From Bog-473 sp963725895 (GTDB taxonomy: Bacteria; Actinomycetota; Acidimicrobiia; Acidimicrobiales; RAAP-2), in NCBI GenBank assembly GCA_963725895.1, contig CAVSAJ010000003.1, positions 620,001 through 684,000 of the forward strand: DNA of 64,000 bases. The letters are read 5' to 3'. Shown piece by piece: positions 16,948 through 25,812 of the stretch. Each line of letters starts with the position of its first letter. The stretch's first letter is position 1. A model generated the notes under the pieces. The model saw only the letters and a list, made by a program, of their open reading frames with translations, was not told the DNA's origin and made no database searches. Made by a program: the position numbers and the translations under genes.

Positions 16948-17616
16948 TCACGCAGTGCGGCGTACTCCATGACCCGCGCCATGACCTCGTGGCTCGACTT
17001 CGGTACGCGCGCCGCAGTCGAACGGTGGCTGAGGGTCGTACTCGACCATGAGTTGCGCCGCTTGCGCTGCGGTGCGGTCGACGAGAAGCTCGACGAGCCG
17101 GAGGGCCATGTCGATGCCGGCCGACACGCCGGCCGCCGTGATGATGCGGGCGTCCAGATGCTCGACCACTCGCTCGGCGACGGGTGTCGCCCCGAGCGCC
17201 TCGAGTTCGTGGCCGCAGGACCAGTGGGTCGTTGCAGCCTTGTCCTCGAGGAGGCCGGCAGCGGCGAGGACGAGCGACCCGGTGCACACCGACGTCGTGT
17301 ACCGGGTGGTCGCGTGCGCGGCGCGGAGCCACGCGAGCACACGCTCGTCGTGCTCGAGCGCCCGTGTTCCGACGCCACCGGGGAAGACGATCACCCCCGG
17401 TGCGGGCACCTGCTCGAACACGGCGTCCGCGCTGAGGCCGAGCATCCCGTTCTCGGTGCGCACCTCGCCTTGGTCGTGACCCAGGAAAACGATGTCGAAG
17501 TGCGGCACGCGCTGGAGGACCTCGTAGGGACCGATGGCGTCGAGCGCGGTGACCCGCGGGAAGAGGGGGATGGCGATCTGGAGGCGGCCAGGGGCGTCTG
17601 TGCTGGTGGCCTTCAT
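16948..17616 (-). CDS. DJ-1/PfpI-family protein
   Basis: 222 residues. Class I glutamine-amidotransferase-like fold of the DJ-1/PfpI/isonitrile-hydratase group. The nucleophile elbow is T-S-V-C-T-G-S (Cys about 110), preceded by V-I-V-F-P-G-G-V-G-T and followed by T-H-W-S-C and G-V-S-A-G-I-D-M-A. This matches the N-terminal domain of GlxA regulators without the DNA-binding part. Its start overlaps the end of the adjacent GlxA-type gene by four bases (ATGA), so the two form an operon. Substrate unknown. Confidence 0.83.
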   Translation of the reverse strand: MKATSTDAPGRLQIAIPLFPRVTALDAIGPYEVLQRVPHFDIVFLGHDQGEVRTENGMLGLSADAVFEQVPAPGVIVFPGGVGTRALEHDERVLAWLRAAHATTRYTTSVCTGSLVLAAAGLLEDKAATTHWSCGHELEALGATPVAERVVEHLDARIITAAGVSAGIDMALRLVELLVDRTAAQAAQLMVEYDPQPPFDCGARTEVEPRGHGAGHGVRRTA

Positions 17617-18614
17617 GCGGGAGTCGCTTCGAGGGGCCTGGTGCGGAAGCGCCGGCGGTAGGCGTCGGGGGGAACACCCAGGGCACGCTGAAAGACCCGG
17701 CGCAACGTCTCCGCGCTGCCGAGGCCACAGCGCGCCGCCACCACGTCGAGCGTGTCGGCGGTCTCCTCGAGATCACGGCGCGCCGCCTCGAGGCGGCTGC
17801 GCTCGACGAAGCGGCCCGGGCTCTCGCCCACCTCGGCGGTGAAGACCCGAGCGAAGTGGCGCACGCTCATGCCCGCCGCCGCGGCCAAGGCGGGCAGTCG
17901 GTGGTCCCCGGCGGGGGCGCTCTCCACGAGGGCCTGGACGGCGCGCACCGTTGAGCGCTCGGCGCGGGGCACCCACACGGGTGACGCGTATTGGGTCTGC
18001 CCGCCGGGGCGGTGCAGGAACATGACGAGCCAGCGCGCCACCGTCTGCGCGACGTCCACGCCCAGGTCCTCTTGGACCAGCGCCAGGGAGAGGTCGATCC
18101 CCGCGGTGACACCCGCACTGGACCAGTACTTCCCGTCGCGGACGTAAATGGGGTCGCTGTCGACCGTCAGGTCAGGGTGCTCGTCGGCCAGCTGGCGCGC
18201 CCGGGCCCAGTGGGTCGTCACCCGCCGGCCCGCCAGCAGGCCCGCCGCCGCCGCGACGAAGGCACCCGAGCACACGGTGGCCACCCGCCGGCAACGCGGG
18301 GCGACGGCGTGGACCCATCCGAGCAGGCTCTCGTCCCGGGCGGCGGCGTCCGCACCGGAGCCGCCGGCGAGGACCAGGGTGTCGATCCGCACGGCCGGAT
18401 CCGGGAGGCCGACGGTGCCGATCCGCAGCCCGCTCTCGGCGCGCACGATTCCCCCCGTTCGCGAGGCCAGGGTCACGCGGTAGCTCCCGGTGTGGTGCAG
18501 AGCAGTGGCCGCCCGTCCCGCACCGGCGAAGACCTCGTGGGGCCCGACCGCATCGAGCGGCTGGACGCCGTCGAAGGCGACGATGACGATGTGGCGTTCG
18601 TGCATGCCTGCCAC
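17613..18614 (-). CDS. GlxA-family transcriptional regulator (DJ-1/PfpI plus AraC HTH)
   Basis: 333 residues. Residues 1 to about 195 form a DJ-1/PfpI-like sensor with V-C-S-G-A-F (Cys elbow), T-H-W-A-R and G-V-T-A-G-I-D-L. About 225-325 form two AraC helix-turn-helix units with L-A-A-A-A-G-M-S-V-R-H-F-A-R-V-F and V-A-A-R-C-G-L-G-S-A-E-T-L-R-R-V-F. It probably controls itself and the overlapping PfpI gene. A CTATG-N10-CATAG inverted repeat (18630-18649) stands just upstream of the start and could be its site. Confidence 0.88.
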   Translation of the reverse strand: MAGMHERHIVIVAFDGVQPLDAVGPHEVFAGAGRAATALHHTGSYRVTLASRTGGIVRAESGLRIGTVGLPDPAVRIDTLVLAGGSGADAAARDESLLGWVHAVAPRCRRVATVCSGAFVAAAAGLLAGRRVTTHWARARQLADEHPDLTVDSDPIYVRDGKYWSSAGVTAGIDLSLALVQEDLGVDVAQTVARWLVMFLHRPGGQTQYASPVWVPRAERSTVRAVQALVESAPAGDHRLPALAAAAGMSVRHFARVFTAEVGESPGRFVERSRLEAARRDLEETADTLDVVAARCGLGSAETLRRVFQRALGVPPDAYRRRFRTRPLEATPA

Positions 18615-18708
18615 TCTGCGACTCCGGGGCTATGGCGTCAATGACATAGTTCCCACAGATTCGGCCATGCCTGGGTGTCGTCCTGTCGTCCGGCTGAACC
18701 AGGGGCGC

Positions 18709-19101
18709 TCAGCCCGTGCGAGCCCGGCGGGTGCCCCGTGCGCGCACCCAGGCCAACAGGTCGCCGGCGTGGCCCCGTCGCACCGTGCCCGTGAAAATGT
18801 CCTCGCGCTCGGTGGACACCTCGCGGAAGACCTCTGCGTAGAGCTCGTCACCGAGGGCAGCCGGCTGGAGGTACTCGACCAGGACGGACGAGATGATCCC
18901 CGAGCTCTCCTCGTCGTTGGCCGCGGCGGCGACCGCCGCACCGGCGACTGCGTAGAAAACGGCGCCGTGCACGGTGCCGTGAGGGTTGGCGTGCGCCTCG
19001 CCGGTGGTCAACGTGGCGACGGTGTGGCCCGGGCCGTCGCGCCGAACCTCAATGCCCAGGAGCGCCGCGAAACGATCGGCTCGCGGACGCGGCACCGCCA
19101 C
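18709..19101 (-). CDS. PaaI-type hotdog thioesterase
   Basis: 130 residues, one hotdog domain. Hydrolyses acyl-CoA or aryl-CoA thioesters. The PaaI-type motif is H-A-N-P-H-G-T-V-H-G-A-V-F-Y-A, with the active-site helix behind it. It starts 9 bases after the stop of the FrhB-like gene and is co-transcribed with it, which hints at an F420- or flavin-linked step acting on a CoA thioester, though the substrate is not shown by the sequence. Confidence 0.82.
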   Translation of the reverse strand: MAVPRPRADRFAALLGIEVRRDGPGHTVATLTTGEAHANPHGTVHGAVFYAVAGAAVAAAANDEESSGIISSVLVEYLQPAALGDELYAEVFREVSTEREDIFTGTVRRGHAGDLLAWVRARGTRRARTG

Positions 19102-19110
19102 GGCGGCGGC

Positions 19111-20238
19111 TCAGGAGGCGGACGCCGGCAGCCGCCCGGGCATCGGCACCGCGGTGGCGGGCCAGCGCTTGCGGCTGACCCGGCTCAGCCTGTTGAGCAG
19201 CGTGACGGCACCGGGGTCGTCCTCGATGGGCCTCGTCTCGATCACCCCGGCTGACTCCATGTCGTCGAAGAGCGCCGCACCCTTCTCCGTGCGCAGCAGG
19301 GTCAGCGTCCAGTCGCCGAAGGCGCCGATGCCGCCGGTCGAGATGTCGGCGTGCTCGGCGGCGAAGTCGGGACAACTGGTGCAGCCCTCCCTGGTCCAGC
19401 CGTGGGCCTCTTTCAAGGGGATCTCGTGATAGGTGCCGTCCTTCATCCAGACCTGGAAGACACCCTTGATGTTCATCTTGACGATCTCGGCTCGGGCCAA
19501 CCCGTACTTCGCCTCGAAGAGCTCGGGGAAGATGGCGTCGTCGAACGTCTTGGAACAGAGCAGCCCGATGGAGAGGGTGAAGCGCCGTGCGATCTTGCCC
19601 GCCTTGCGCGCCTGCATGACTGGCGGTGCAGAGGCCTGGCAGCCCATGCCCACCAGGGCGATGCGCTCCGCTCCTGCGGCGATGGCCTCGGGGTAGGCCA
19701 GCGGGTTCGCCGAGTAGGTGTACCGAGAGCCCGCCGTGGCGAGGACGTCTTCTTTGTTCCAGGCAACCTGGGGGACCGCCTTCCAGGTCGACCCGTCTCC
19801 CTCGAGGCCGGAAACCAGCGCGGCGTCGATGACGTCGTGCTCAAAGGCCCAGATCAAGAGCGCGGACACCAGTCCGCCGTCCTGGCCCACGCCCGCGATG
19901 TCCTCGTCGGTGGCCCGGGCGAGGACCGTTCGTCGCGCGATACCCGAGACCTCGTCGTCGGTGCGGGCCCGGCCGAACAGGTACGTCTCGATGTCCGGTT
20001 CCCAGGTCCGAAAGCGCGGGCAGGCCCGGGTGCAGAGGGTGCAGCCCTTCAGCCCGTGGGTGCAGTTGTCCGGGCCCCCGTCGGTGTCGACGTGAAAGGG
20101 CTTGTAGACGCCCTCGTTGTCGTCATAGCCCAAGACGTCGTACGGGCAGGCGATCACGCACGCCGAACACCCCGTGCACAGACCGGAGGTCACGACCTCT
20201 TGGAACAGCTCGGCCCACTGGGGCTTCTCGGGTGGCAT
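19111..20238 (-). CDS. Coenzyme F420 hydrogenase/dehydrogenase beta-subunit-family (FrhB-like) protein
   Basis: 375 residues. An N-terminal ferredoxin domain with C-T-G-C-S-A-C-V-I-A-C-P (C21, C24, C27, C31) and a second set C59, C66, C69, C73 (C-T-L-C-T-R-A-C-P) could hold two [4Fe-4S] clusters. The FrhB_N and FrhB_C flavin domains follow, with G-Q-D-G-G-L-V-S-A-L, G-M-G-C-Q-A-S-A and C-T-S-C-P-D-F-A-A-E-H-A-D. The family oxidises or reduces F420 or ferredoxin with FAD. The ATG at 20238 was chosen because it opens the ferredoxin domain and has no overlap with the divergent Fpg gene; longer in-frame readings cover that gene on the wrong strand. Confidence 0.87.
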   Translation of the reverse strand: MPPEKPQWAELFQEVVTSGLCTGCSACVIACPYDVLGYDDNEGVYKPFHVDTDGGPDNCTHGLKGCTLCTRACPRFRTWEPDIETYLFGRARTDDEVSGIARRTVLARATDEDIAGVGQDGGLVSALLIWAFEHDVIDAALVSGLEGDGSTWKAVPQVAWNKEDVLATAGSRYTYSANPLAYPEAIAAGAERIALVGMGCQASAPPVMQARKAGKIARRFTLSIGLLCSKTFDDAIFPELFEAKYGLARAEIVKMNIKGVFQVWMKDGTYHEIPLKEAHGWTREGCTSCPDFAAEHADISTGGIGAFGDWTLTLLRTEKGAALFDDMESAGVIETRPIEDDPGAVTLLNRLSRVSRKRWPATAVPMPGRLPASAS

Positions 20239-20286
20239 TGGTCCACCATATTCGGCCACGCCGTAGTGGTCCGATACCGTGCGCCG

Positions 20287-21087
20287 ATGCCCGAGATCCT
20301 CGAAGTCGAGCGTTACCGCGCCTTCGCCGAGCAGGCCCTCGGCCGGCCGATCGCGCGGGTCTGGATGGTCGACGCCCGCTATGGCCGGGGCGGCACGACA
20401 CCCCAACGCCTGCGGGCCGCGTTGGTCGGACGCCCCTTCACCGAGGCGCGCCGGCGCGGGAAGCTCATGCTGCTCGACACCGACGGCGGCCCAACCCTGG
20501 GGTTGCGCTTCGGGATGACCGGAGGAATCGTGATCGACGGGCGCGAAGCACTCGACCGCCTGCGCTACGGCCCCGGCGTCTTCGAAGAGAAGTGGCTGCG
20601 AGCTCGGGTGACCTTCGAAGACGGTGGTGCGCTGCTGGTGCACGACCCTCGCCGCTTCGGTTCGCTCGAGCTGGCGCCCGACGAGGAGAGGCTCGGCCCC
20701 GACGCGCTCACCGTCTCCCGGAACGCGCTGGCGGCGGCGTTGGCCGTCGGCGCTTCCCGGAACAACGCCAGGACGGCACCCCTCAAGGCCCGGCTGATGG
20801 ACCAGGAGCGCCTGGCCGGCGTGGGCAACCTGCTGGCCGACGAGATCCTGTGGCGGGCGGGGTTCGCCCCGGGGCGACGGGCGGCGCTCAGTGACGACGA
20901 GCTCCGCGCACTGCACACGGCTTTGCGCTCGACGCTGCGCCAGCTGACCCGCCGCGGCGGCTCGCACATGGGCGAGCTCATGGAGGAGCGCCATCCCGGC
21001 GGGCGCTGCCCGCTCGACGGCACCGAGCTGCGGCGTGAGGAGGTGGCTGGGCGGACGACCTACTGGTGCCCGCTGCACCAACACTAG
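20287..21087 (+). CDS. Fpg/Nei-family DNA glycosylase with altered zinc finger
   Basis: 266 residues. Base-excision repair enzyme for oxidised bases. The N-terminal Pro2-Glu3 nucleophile pair is present (MPEILEVE), K-L-M-L provides the conserved lysine strand, and the H2TH helix region reads L-M-D-Q-E-R-L-A-G-V-G-N-L-L-A-D-E. The C-terminal zinc finger is unusual: C-P-L-D ... W-C-P-L-H instead of C-x2-C ... C-x2-C, so two ligands would be Asp and His or the zinc is lost. The start is fixed by the requirement for Pro at position 2. Substrate preference (8-oxoG or pyrimidine lesions) is not clear. Confidence 0.85.
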   Translation: MPEILEVERYRAFAEQALGRPIARVWMVDARYGRGGTTPQRLRAALVGRPFTEARRRGKLMLLDTDGGPTLGLRFGMTGGIVIDGREALDRLRYGPGVFEEKWLRARVTFEDGGALLVHDPRRFGSLELAPDEERLGPDALTVSRNALAAALAVGASRNNARTAPLKARLMDQERLAGVGNLLADEILWRAGFAPGRRAALSDDELRALHTALRSTLRQLTRRGGSHMGELMEERHPGGRCPLDGTELRREEVAGRTTYWCPLHQH

Positions 21088-21206
21088 GTCGAGGACCTCG
21101 ATCTCGAGGACCTGGTGGCGGCGGGACTCCACCGCGACGGTCTCGAAGCTGGACGTGGCACGGGGATCATCCCGATCCGGTGGTGTCAAGGCGGCCGAGC
21201 GCGGCC

Positions 21207-21884
21207 TCAGCTGGTGAGCGGCGGGAGCCCCTTGGCGATCATGTCGACGCCGAAGACCACGAAGAGCACCGCCAGGACCGCCGCGTTGTGCTCCGTCAGC
21301 CAGCCCTTCGCAGCATCGAGCGACGACCGGGCCCGCACGCCGCCGACGAGCGCGTAGAGCACCGGCCCGACGATGCTGAGGCTGGCGACGGCGACGAAGA
21401 TCGCGATGGCCACGACGGCATCGGAAGTCGACAGACCCAGTTGCGCCAGCCCCGTTGCGGCACCGAGCGTGAGGATCAGGTTCTTGGGATTCACGGCGGC
21501 GAGACCGAGCGCCAGACCGAAGGCCTTGACGGGCGACACCGATTCGATGCGCTCGAGCCACGCGGGCATCACGGGCTGGGCGCCGGAAGCGGGACGCTTG
21601 CGCCAGTTGCGCCGCGCCAGTGCGAGGAGCGCGAGGCCGAGGACGATCTTGCCCCATGACACCGAGTCCGATGCGGTGCTGCTCGTGGCGACGTCGCCGT
21701 CGTGGGACAAGACGTAGGCGACCGTGCTCACCACGGCGAGCGCAACGACCCACCCGAGCACGAACGCAGGGCCGTTCACCTTCGCCCGCCGCGAGAACAG
21801 CATCAAGATCACGGCGATGATCGGGATGGGACTGATGGCGACACCGATGGCGAACGTCAGGACCTCGCTGATGCCCTGCCCCAC
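21207..21884 (-). CDS. GAP-family (LysE-like) membrane protein
   Basis: 225 residues, about six transmembrane helices. It resembles the GAP/Sap proteins of Actinobacteria, which assist export of glycolipids in Mycobacterium, within the LysE-like superfamily. Signatures are the N-terminal A-I-G-V-A-I-S-P-I-P-I-I-A-V and the mid-protein A-L-G-L-A-A-V-N-P-K-N-L. A hydrophilic loop of about 25 residues separates the halves. It stands alone, so the cargo is unknown. Confidence 0.8.
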   Translation of the reverse strand: MGQGISEVLTFAIGVAISPIPIIAVILMLFSRRAKVNGPAFVLGWVVALAVVSTVAYVLSHDGDVATSSTASDSVSWGKIVLGLALLALARRNWRKRPASGAQPVMPAWLERIESVSPVKAFGLALGLAAVNPKNLILTLGAATGLAQLGLSTSDAVVAIAIFVAVASLSIVGPVLYALVGGVRARSSLDAAKGWLTEHNAAVLAVLFVVFGVDMIAKGLPPLTS

Positions 21885-21910
21885 GTCAGTGCCGAACCGG
21901 CGAGGTCAGC

Positions 21911-22384
21911 TCAACGGTCGCGCCACACTCGGTGCACCGGGTGTGGATCGCCGTGCCCGGTTGTGCGCGTGAGCAGGCAAGAGTCGAGCGCGAACTCGAA
22001 GAGCAGGTCGGCATCGTCAGGCGAGGGGACGCCGAGGCTGGACCGCTCGGCCACGAACTGCGCCGCGAGCTTGTTGCGTTGGCCCGCCTCATCGACGAGC
22101 CGAGCGACGCCCATGCACGAGAAGGCGTCTTCGTTGTCGTCGGTCGGAAAGGAGTGGAGCGCGTAACGGCCGTCCCTTCGTAGGTCGCGCTGCTTCGGTG
22201 ACGGCACGATGAAGCCGAAGAGCCCAGCATCGTCGACGAGTGGGCACATCGGGTGGACCCTCGGCCCACCGTCAGGCCGCGTCGCGGCCAGGTAGGCCAG
22301 CCCGACGCCCACGCCGTACAGGAATCCGCGTCCGGGTTCTGCGAGGTCCGGGCGCGCCAGCGCGAACTCGCGCCAACTCTTCAT
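21911..22384 (-). CDS. Pyridoxamine-5'-phosphate-oxidase-like flavin/F420-binding protein
   Basis: 157 residues, split beta-barrel family. Motifs: G-L-A-Y-L-A-A-T-R-P-D-G-G-P-R-V-H-P near residue 35 (first strand and cofactor loop), then a strand with L-F-G-F-I-V-P-S-P-K-Q-R-D-L-R-R-D-G-R and Y-A-L-H-S-F-P. Actinobacterial members of this size use F420, FMN or haem, and the residues seen do not decide which. True PdxH function is unlikely because the C-terminal PNP-binding part is missing. Confidence 0.75.
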   Translation of the reverse strand: MKSWREFALARPDLAEPGRGFLYGVGVGLAYLAATRPDGGPRVHPMCPLVDDAGLFGFIVPSPKQRDLRRDGRYALHSFPTDDNEDAFSCMGVARLVDEAGQRNKLAAQFVAERSSLGVPSPDDADLLFEFALDSCLLTRTTGHGDPHPVHRVWRDR

Positions 22385-22415
22385 GACGACGTCCTCCCAC
22401 CGCTGCGCCAGTCCG

Positions 22416-22889
22416 TCAGCCCGCGTCCGAAGCGATCTCCTCGAGCACCTTGGCGGCGTGCCCGTCAGCCTTGACGTGGTGCCAGGCCCGCTGCACCTTC
22501 CCGTTGGGTCCGACGAGAAAAGTCGAGCGAATCGTGCCGACCGTCTTCTTCCCGTACATCGTCTTCTCGCCCCATGCGCCGTATTTCTCCATGACCTTCT
22601 TGTCGGCGTCGGTGAGCAACGGGAACTTGAGTTTGTACTTGCTGCGGAATTTCACGTGTTTCTCCGCCTTGTCGGGCGAGATCCCGAGTACCGCGACGCC
22701 CGCCTTGTTGAAGGCGCGTAGGTTGTCGTTGAACTGGCAAGCTTCCTTCGTACACCCGGGCGTGTCGTCGGCCGGATAGAAGTAGACGACCACCCTCTGA
22801 CCCTTGTAGTCAGAGAGCTTGACGGGTTTGCCATCCTGGTCAGGCAGGGTGAACGCGGGGGCGGTCGATCCCGCCTCGAGTTTGGCCAC
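22416..22889 (-). CDS. bcp: Thioredoxin-dependent peroxiredoxin, BCP/PrxQ type
   Basis: 157 residues. Reduces hydrogen and organic peroxides in the cytosol. The peroxidatic Cys46 (D-D-T-P-G-C-T) and resolving Cys51 (K-E-A-C-Q-F) are five residues apart, the PrxQ arrangement. Further motifs are F-T-L-P-D-Q-D-G near residue 13 and F-P-L-L-T-D. The GTG at 22889 is chosen because AAAGGAG stands at a suitable distance and it starts at the usual place; the upstream in-frame reading would run into the divergent promoter region. Confidence 0.9.
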   Translation of the reverse strand: MAKLEAGSTAPAFTLPDQDGKPVKLSDYKGQRVVVYFYPADDTPGCTKEACQFNDNLRAFNKAGVAVLGISPDKAEKHVKFRSKYKLKFPLLTDADKKVMEKYGAWGEKTMYGKKTVGTIRSTFLVGPNGKVQRAWHHVKADGHAAKVLEEIASDAG

Positions 22890-22974
22890 CGTGAACGCAC
22901 TCCTTTGCTCGACGCTCGAACGAGAACGGCTCACTTTGGCATACCGCCTCCGCGTCGCAACCGTCCTGGGCTGG

Positions 22975-22980
22975 TACAAT
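22975..22980 (+). promoter_or_regulatory. Possible -10 element TACAAT before the helicase gene
   Basis: TACAAT stands 93 bp upstream of the helicase start in the 184-bp divergent gap with bcp. No matching -35 hexamer was found at 16-18 bp, so this is weak. Confidence 0.3.
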
Positions 22981-23073
22981 AGACGTGCGACCACCGGCGG
23001 GGGCCGGTGAGTCGGGGCCGATCTTCACTCCTCTGGACGGCGCAGGGCCCCGCCGAAGACAGAGAGAGCCGCA

Positions 23074-24369
23074 ATGACAATTGATGCCCTGGCCGGCGCG
23101 GGAGCCGGAACGGACTCGACCGGGGACGCTGATGCCCCGGGGAATGGTCCGACTGATACATACGAGACGAGCAGGACCTTCGAGTCCCTCGGCGTCTCCT
23201 TAGAGCTCACCAAAGCGCTGGCTGATGAAGGCATCGTCAGCGCTTTTCCAATTCAGGCCCTGACCGTGTCCGACGCCCTGGCCGGCCGCGACGTCTGTGG
23301 CAAGGCCAAGACCGGGTCCGGCAAGACCCTCGCCTTCGGCGTGCCCCTCTTGCAGCGTGCGAAGGCAACCCGTGACACGCACGGGTCCCGGGCCGCCACC
23401 CGGCCGGCGCGGCCCCTCGCGCTCGTGTTGCTCCCAACGAGGGAGCTCGCGGTCCAGGTGCACGACGTGTTGGCGCCATTGGCCCAGAAGCTCGGATTGC
23501 GAGCGGTCGCGGTCTACGGGGGCGCAGACATCGACCGTCAGGTCGCCAAGCTGCGCAAGGGCACTGACATCGTGATCGCCACGCCGGGCCGGCTGATCGA
23601 CCTCGGGGACCGCGGCGAGGTTGCGGTCGACGGTCTCGAGACGCTCGTCCTCGACGAGGCCGACCGCATGGCGGACATGGGGTTCATGCCCCAGGTCGAG
23701 TGGGTACTGCGCCGCCTCGACCAGGACCACCAGACGCTGCTCTTCTCTGCCACGTTGGACGGTGCCGTGGACCGGCTGGTCAAGCGGTACCTGTCCGATC
23801 CCGTCTTCCACGAGGTGGCCTCGGCCACCCAGACCGTGACGCTGATGGAGCATCGCTTCCTCCAGGTGCACCAGATGGACAAGGTCAAGGTGGCGGCGGC
23901 CATCTGTCGCGGCCAAGAGAAGTCGCTGCTCTTCGTCCGGACCAAACGAGGCGCCGACCGCCTGGTGGAGAACCTGACCAAGGAGGGTGTCCGCGCCGCC
24001 GCCATCCACGGCGACCTCCGCCAAGCCAATCGCGAGCGTGCCCTGTCGGATTTCTCGAACGGCAAGCTGCCCGTCCTGGTCGCGACGGACGTCGCGGCCC
24101 GTGGGCTTCACATCGAGGGCGTGGACGCGGTGATCCACTACGACCCACCCGAGGACCACAAGGCGTACCTGCATCGATCGGGCCGCACGGCGCGCGCGGG
24201 CAAGGCCGGCGTCGTCGTGAGCCTGGCGCTGTGGAACCAGCTGGTGGAGATGGAAGTCATTCAACGACGCCTGGGTTTGCGGATCCCGATCGTCGAGATG
24301 TTCTCGAACGATCCTCGTCTGGCCGATCTCGCGGGGTGGGTGCCCCGCGCAGAAGAGAGCGTCCTCTGA
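23074..24369 (+). CDS. DEAD-box RNA helicase
   Basis: 431 residues. ATP-dependent RNA unwinding in ribosome assembly or mRNA decay. All core motifs are present: Q-motif F-P-I-Q, motif I A-K-T-G-S-G-K-T (78-85), P-T-R-E-L-A, T-P-G-R-L, D-E-A-D, S-A-T, A-T-D-V-A-A-R-G and H-R-S-G-R-T-A-R-A-G. The N-terminal 33 residues are acidic and low-complexity. The C-terminal basic extension of RhlE/CsdA types is absent. The PIG-L gene follows without a gap, so they may be co-transcribed. Confidence 0.93.
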   Translation: MTIDALAGAGAGTDSTGDADAPGNGPTDTYETSRTFESLGVSLELTKALADEGIVSAFPIQALTVSDALAGRDVCGKAKTGSGKTLAFGVPLLQRAKATRDTHGSRAATRPARPLALVLLPTRELAVQVHDVLAPLAQKLGLRAVAVYGGADIDRQVAKLRKGTDIVIATPGRLIDLGDRGEVAVDGLETLVLDEADRMADMGFMPQVEWVLRRLDQDHQTLLFSATLDGAVDRLVKRYLSDPVFHEVASATQTVTLMEHRFLQVHQMDKVKVAAAICRGQEKSLLFVRTKRGADRLVENLTKEGVRAAAIHGDLRQANRERALSDFSNGKLPVLVATDVAARGLHIEGVDAVIHYDPPEDHKAYLHRSGRTARAGKAGVVVSLALWNQLVEMEVIQRRLGLRIPIVEMFSNDPRLADLAGWVPRAEESVL

Positions 24370-25120
24370 GCGAGGCTTCGCCCATCGCGCTGTGGTCGCC
24401 CGACGACGGCGTGGCGCGGGTCCTCGTCGTGACCGCACATCCCGACGACGTCGACTTCGGATCCGCCGGTACCGTTGCCGCGTTCACCGCGGCCGGCGTC
24501 GCGGTGACCTACTGCGTCGTGACCAACGGCGACGCCGGCGGATCGGATCGCTCGATGCCGCGTGCGGAGATGGCTGCACTGCGACAAGACGAACAGCGCG
24601 CCGCGGCCGCAATGGTCGGCGTCGACGACGTACGGTTCCTCGGCCACCCCGACGGCATGGTGCAGGCCACGATGGAGCTGCGCCGGGACATCAGCCGCGT
24701 CATCCGCCAGGTGCGGCCCGAGCGCGTCGTCACCCAGTCGCCCGAGCGCAATTGGGACTTCATGTATGCCAGCCATCCCGACCATCTGGCCGCCGGCGAG
24801 GCGGCGGTGTCTGCGGTGTACCCCGATGCCGCGCAATCCGTTCGCCCACCCCGAGCTGCTCGTGGACGAGGGGCTCGAGCCCTGGACGGTGCCCGACCTG
24901 TGGATCATGGGTCCGGGCGCGGAGCGGAGCCGCGATCGCCGTGGACACGACGGCGACGCTGCAACGCAAGATCTCGGCGCTGATGTGCCACAAGAGCCAG
25001 ATCTCTGACCCTGACGGCGTTGCGCAGCGCATCCTCGCTGCTGGGCGCGCCCAGGGCGAGCGGGCCGGGCTCCCCGGGGGGTCGGCGGCCGAGCTCTTCC
25101 GCGTCACGCGCATACCCTGA
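24366..25120 (+). CDS. PIG-L/LmbE-family deacetylase, reading frame broken twice
   Basis: Zinc-dependent N-deacetylase family that includes mycothiol enzymes MshB and Mca. The first frame has the zinc-site motif V-V-T-A-H-P-D-D-V-D-F-G and later S-H-P-D-H, the third ligand. The product then continues in a second frame with N-P-F-A-H-P-E-L-L-V-D-E (from about 24830) and in a third with H-K-S-Q-I-S-D-P-D-G (from about 24935) to the stop at 25120. Merged length is about 250 residues, normal for the family. Start uncertain: a CTG overlapping the helicase stop or the GTG at 24411. Confidence 0.75.
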
Positions 25121-25127
25121 ACGGACA

Positions 25128-25812
25128 ATGGGCGCCGGCGATCCCTGGGTTCTGGTGCAGCACGTCGAGTTCGAGGGCCCGGGGTTGATCGCGAGCCGCG
25201 GTCCGCGAATCCGGAGCCGACCTGGAGGTCGTGCGCACCGATCGCGCCGAGGCAGTGCCGCTGCCCGCAGACGTCGGGGGTATGGCCGGGCTCGTCGTGA
25301 TGGGCGGACCGATGAGTGTGCACGACGCCGGGGAGTGGCTCGAGTCCGAGCGTGCACTGCTGCGCGCCGCGGCGACTGCCGGCCTACCCGTCCTTGGGGT
25401 CTGCCTCGGTGCCCAACAGCTCGCCTGCGCGCTCGGGGGCCAGGTCGTGATCGGTCCGTCGCCAGAGCTGGGCGTCGGCGAGGTGCACCTGACCGCGGCG
25501 GCGTTCGACGATCCCGTGTTCGGACCCGCGCCGTCACCGCTGCCGTGTGTGCATTGGCACGGCGACACCTTCACGCTCCCCGAAGGAGCGGTGCACCTGG
25601 CCCGCAACGACGCGTACGAGAACCAGGCCTTCCGCGTCGGGGAGCGGGCCTATGGCCTTCAGTTCCATGTCGAGGTGACTGCGAGCCTGGTCGCGCACTG
25701 GGGGCCCCACCTCCCCGCCGGCATGTTCGTGCGAGAGTCCGACGTCGCGCACGTGAGCCGGGCGGGCGAGGGCATCGTGCGGCGCCTCGTCGCTCTGGCG
25801 GGTGCTGCCTGA
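25128..25812 (+). CDS. Type 1 glutamine-amidotransferase domain protein, reading frame broken once
   Basis: About 228 residues, GuaA-N-like class I amidotransferase. The N-terminus V-L-V-Q-H-V-E-F-E-G-P-G is in one frame from the ATG at 25128. From about 25205 the protein continues in another frame with the oxyanion strand V-V-M-G-G-P-M-S-V, nucleophile G-V-C-L-G-A-Q-Q-L-A and the histidine/glutamate pair in L-Q-F-H-V-E-V. All three catalytic residues are present. Stand-alone members of this type may hydrolyse gamma-glutamyl compounds; partner unknown. The stop is directly followed by the ATG of the next gene. Confidence 0.8.

Noticed and set aside
20239..21753. N-terminal extension of the FrhB-like protein to about 880 residues
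   Set aside because: It covers the Fpg/Nei and GAP genes on the opposite strand and lacks domain similarity; the ferredoxin domain starts at the ATG at 20238.
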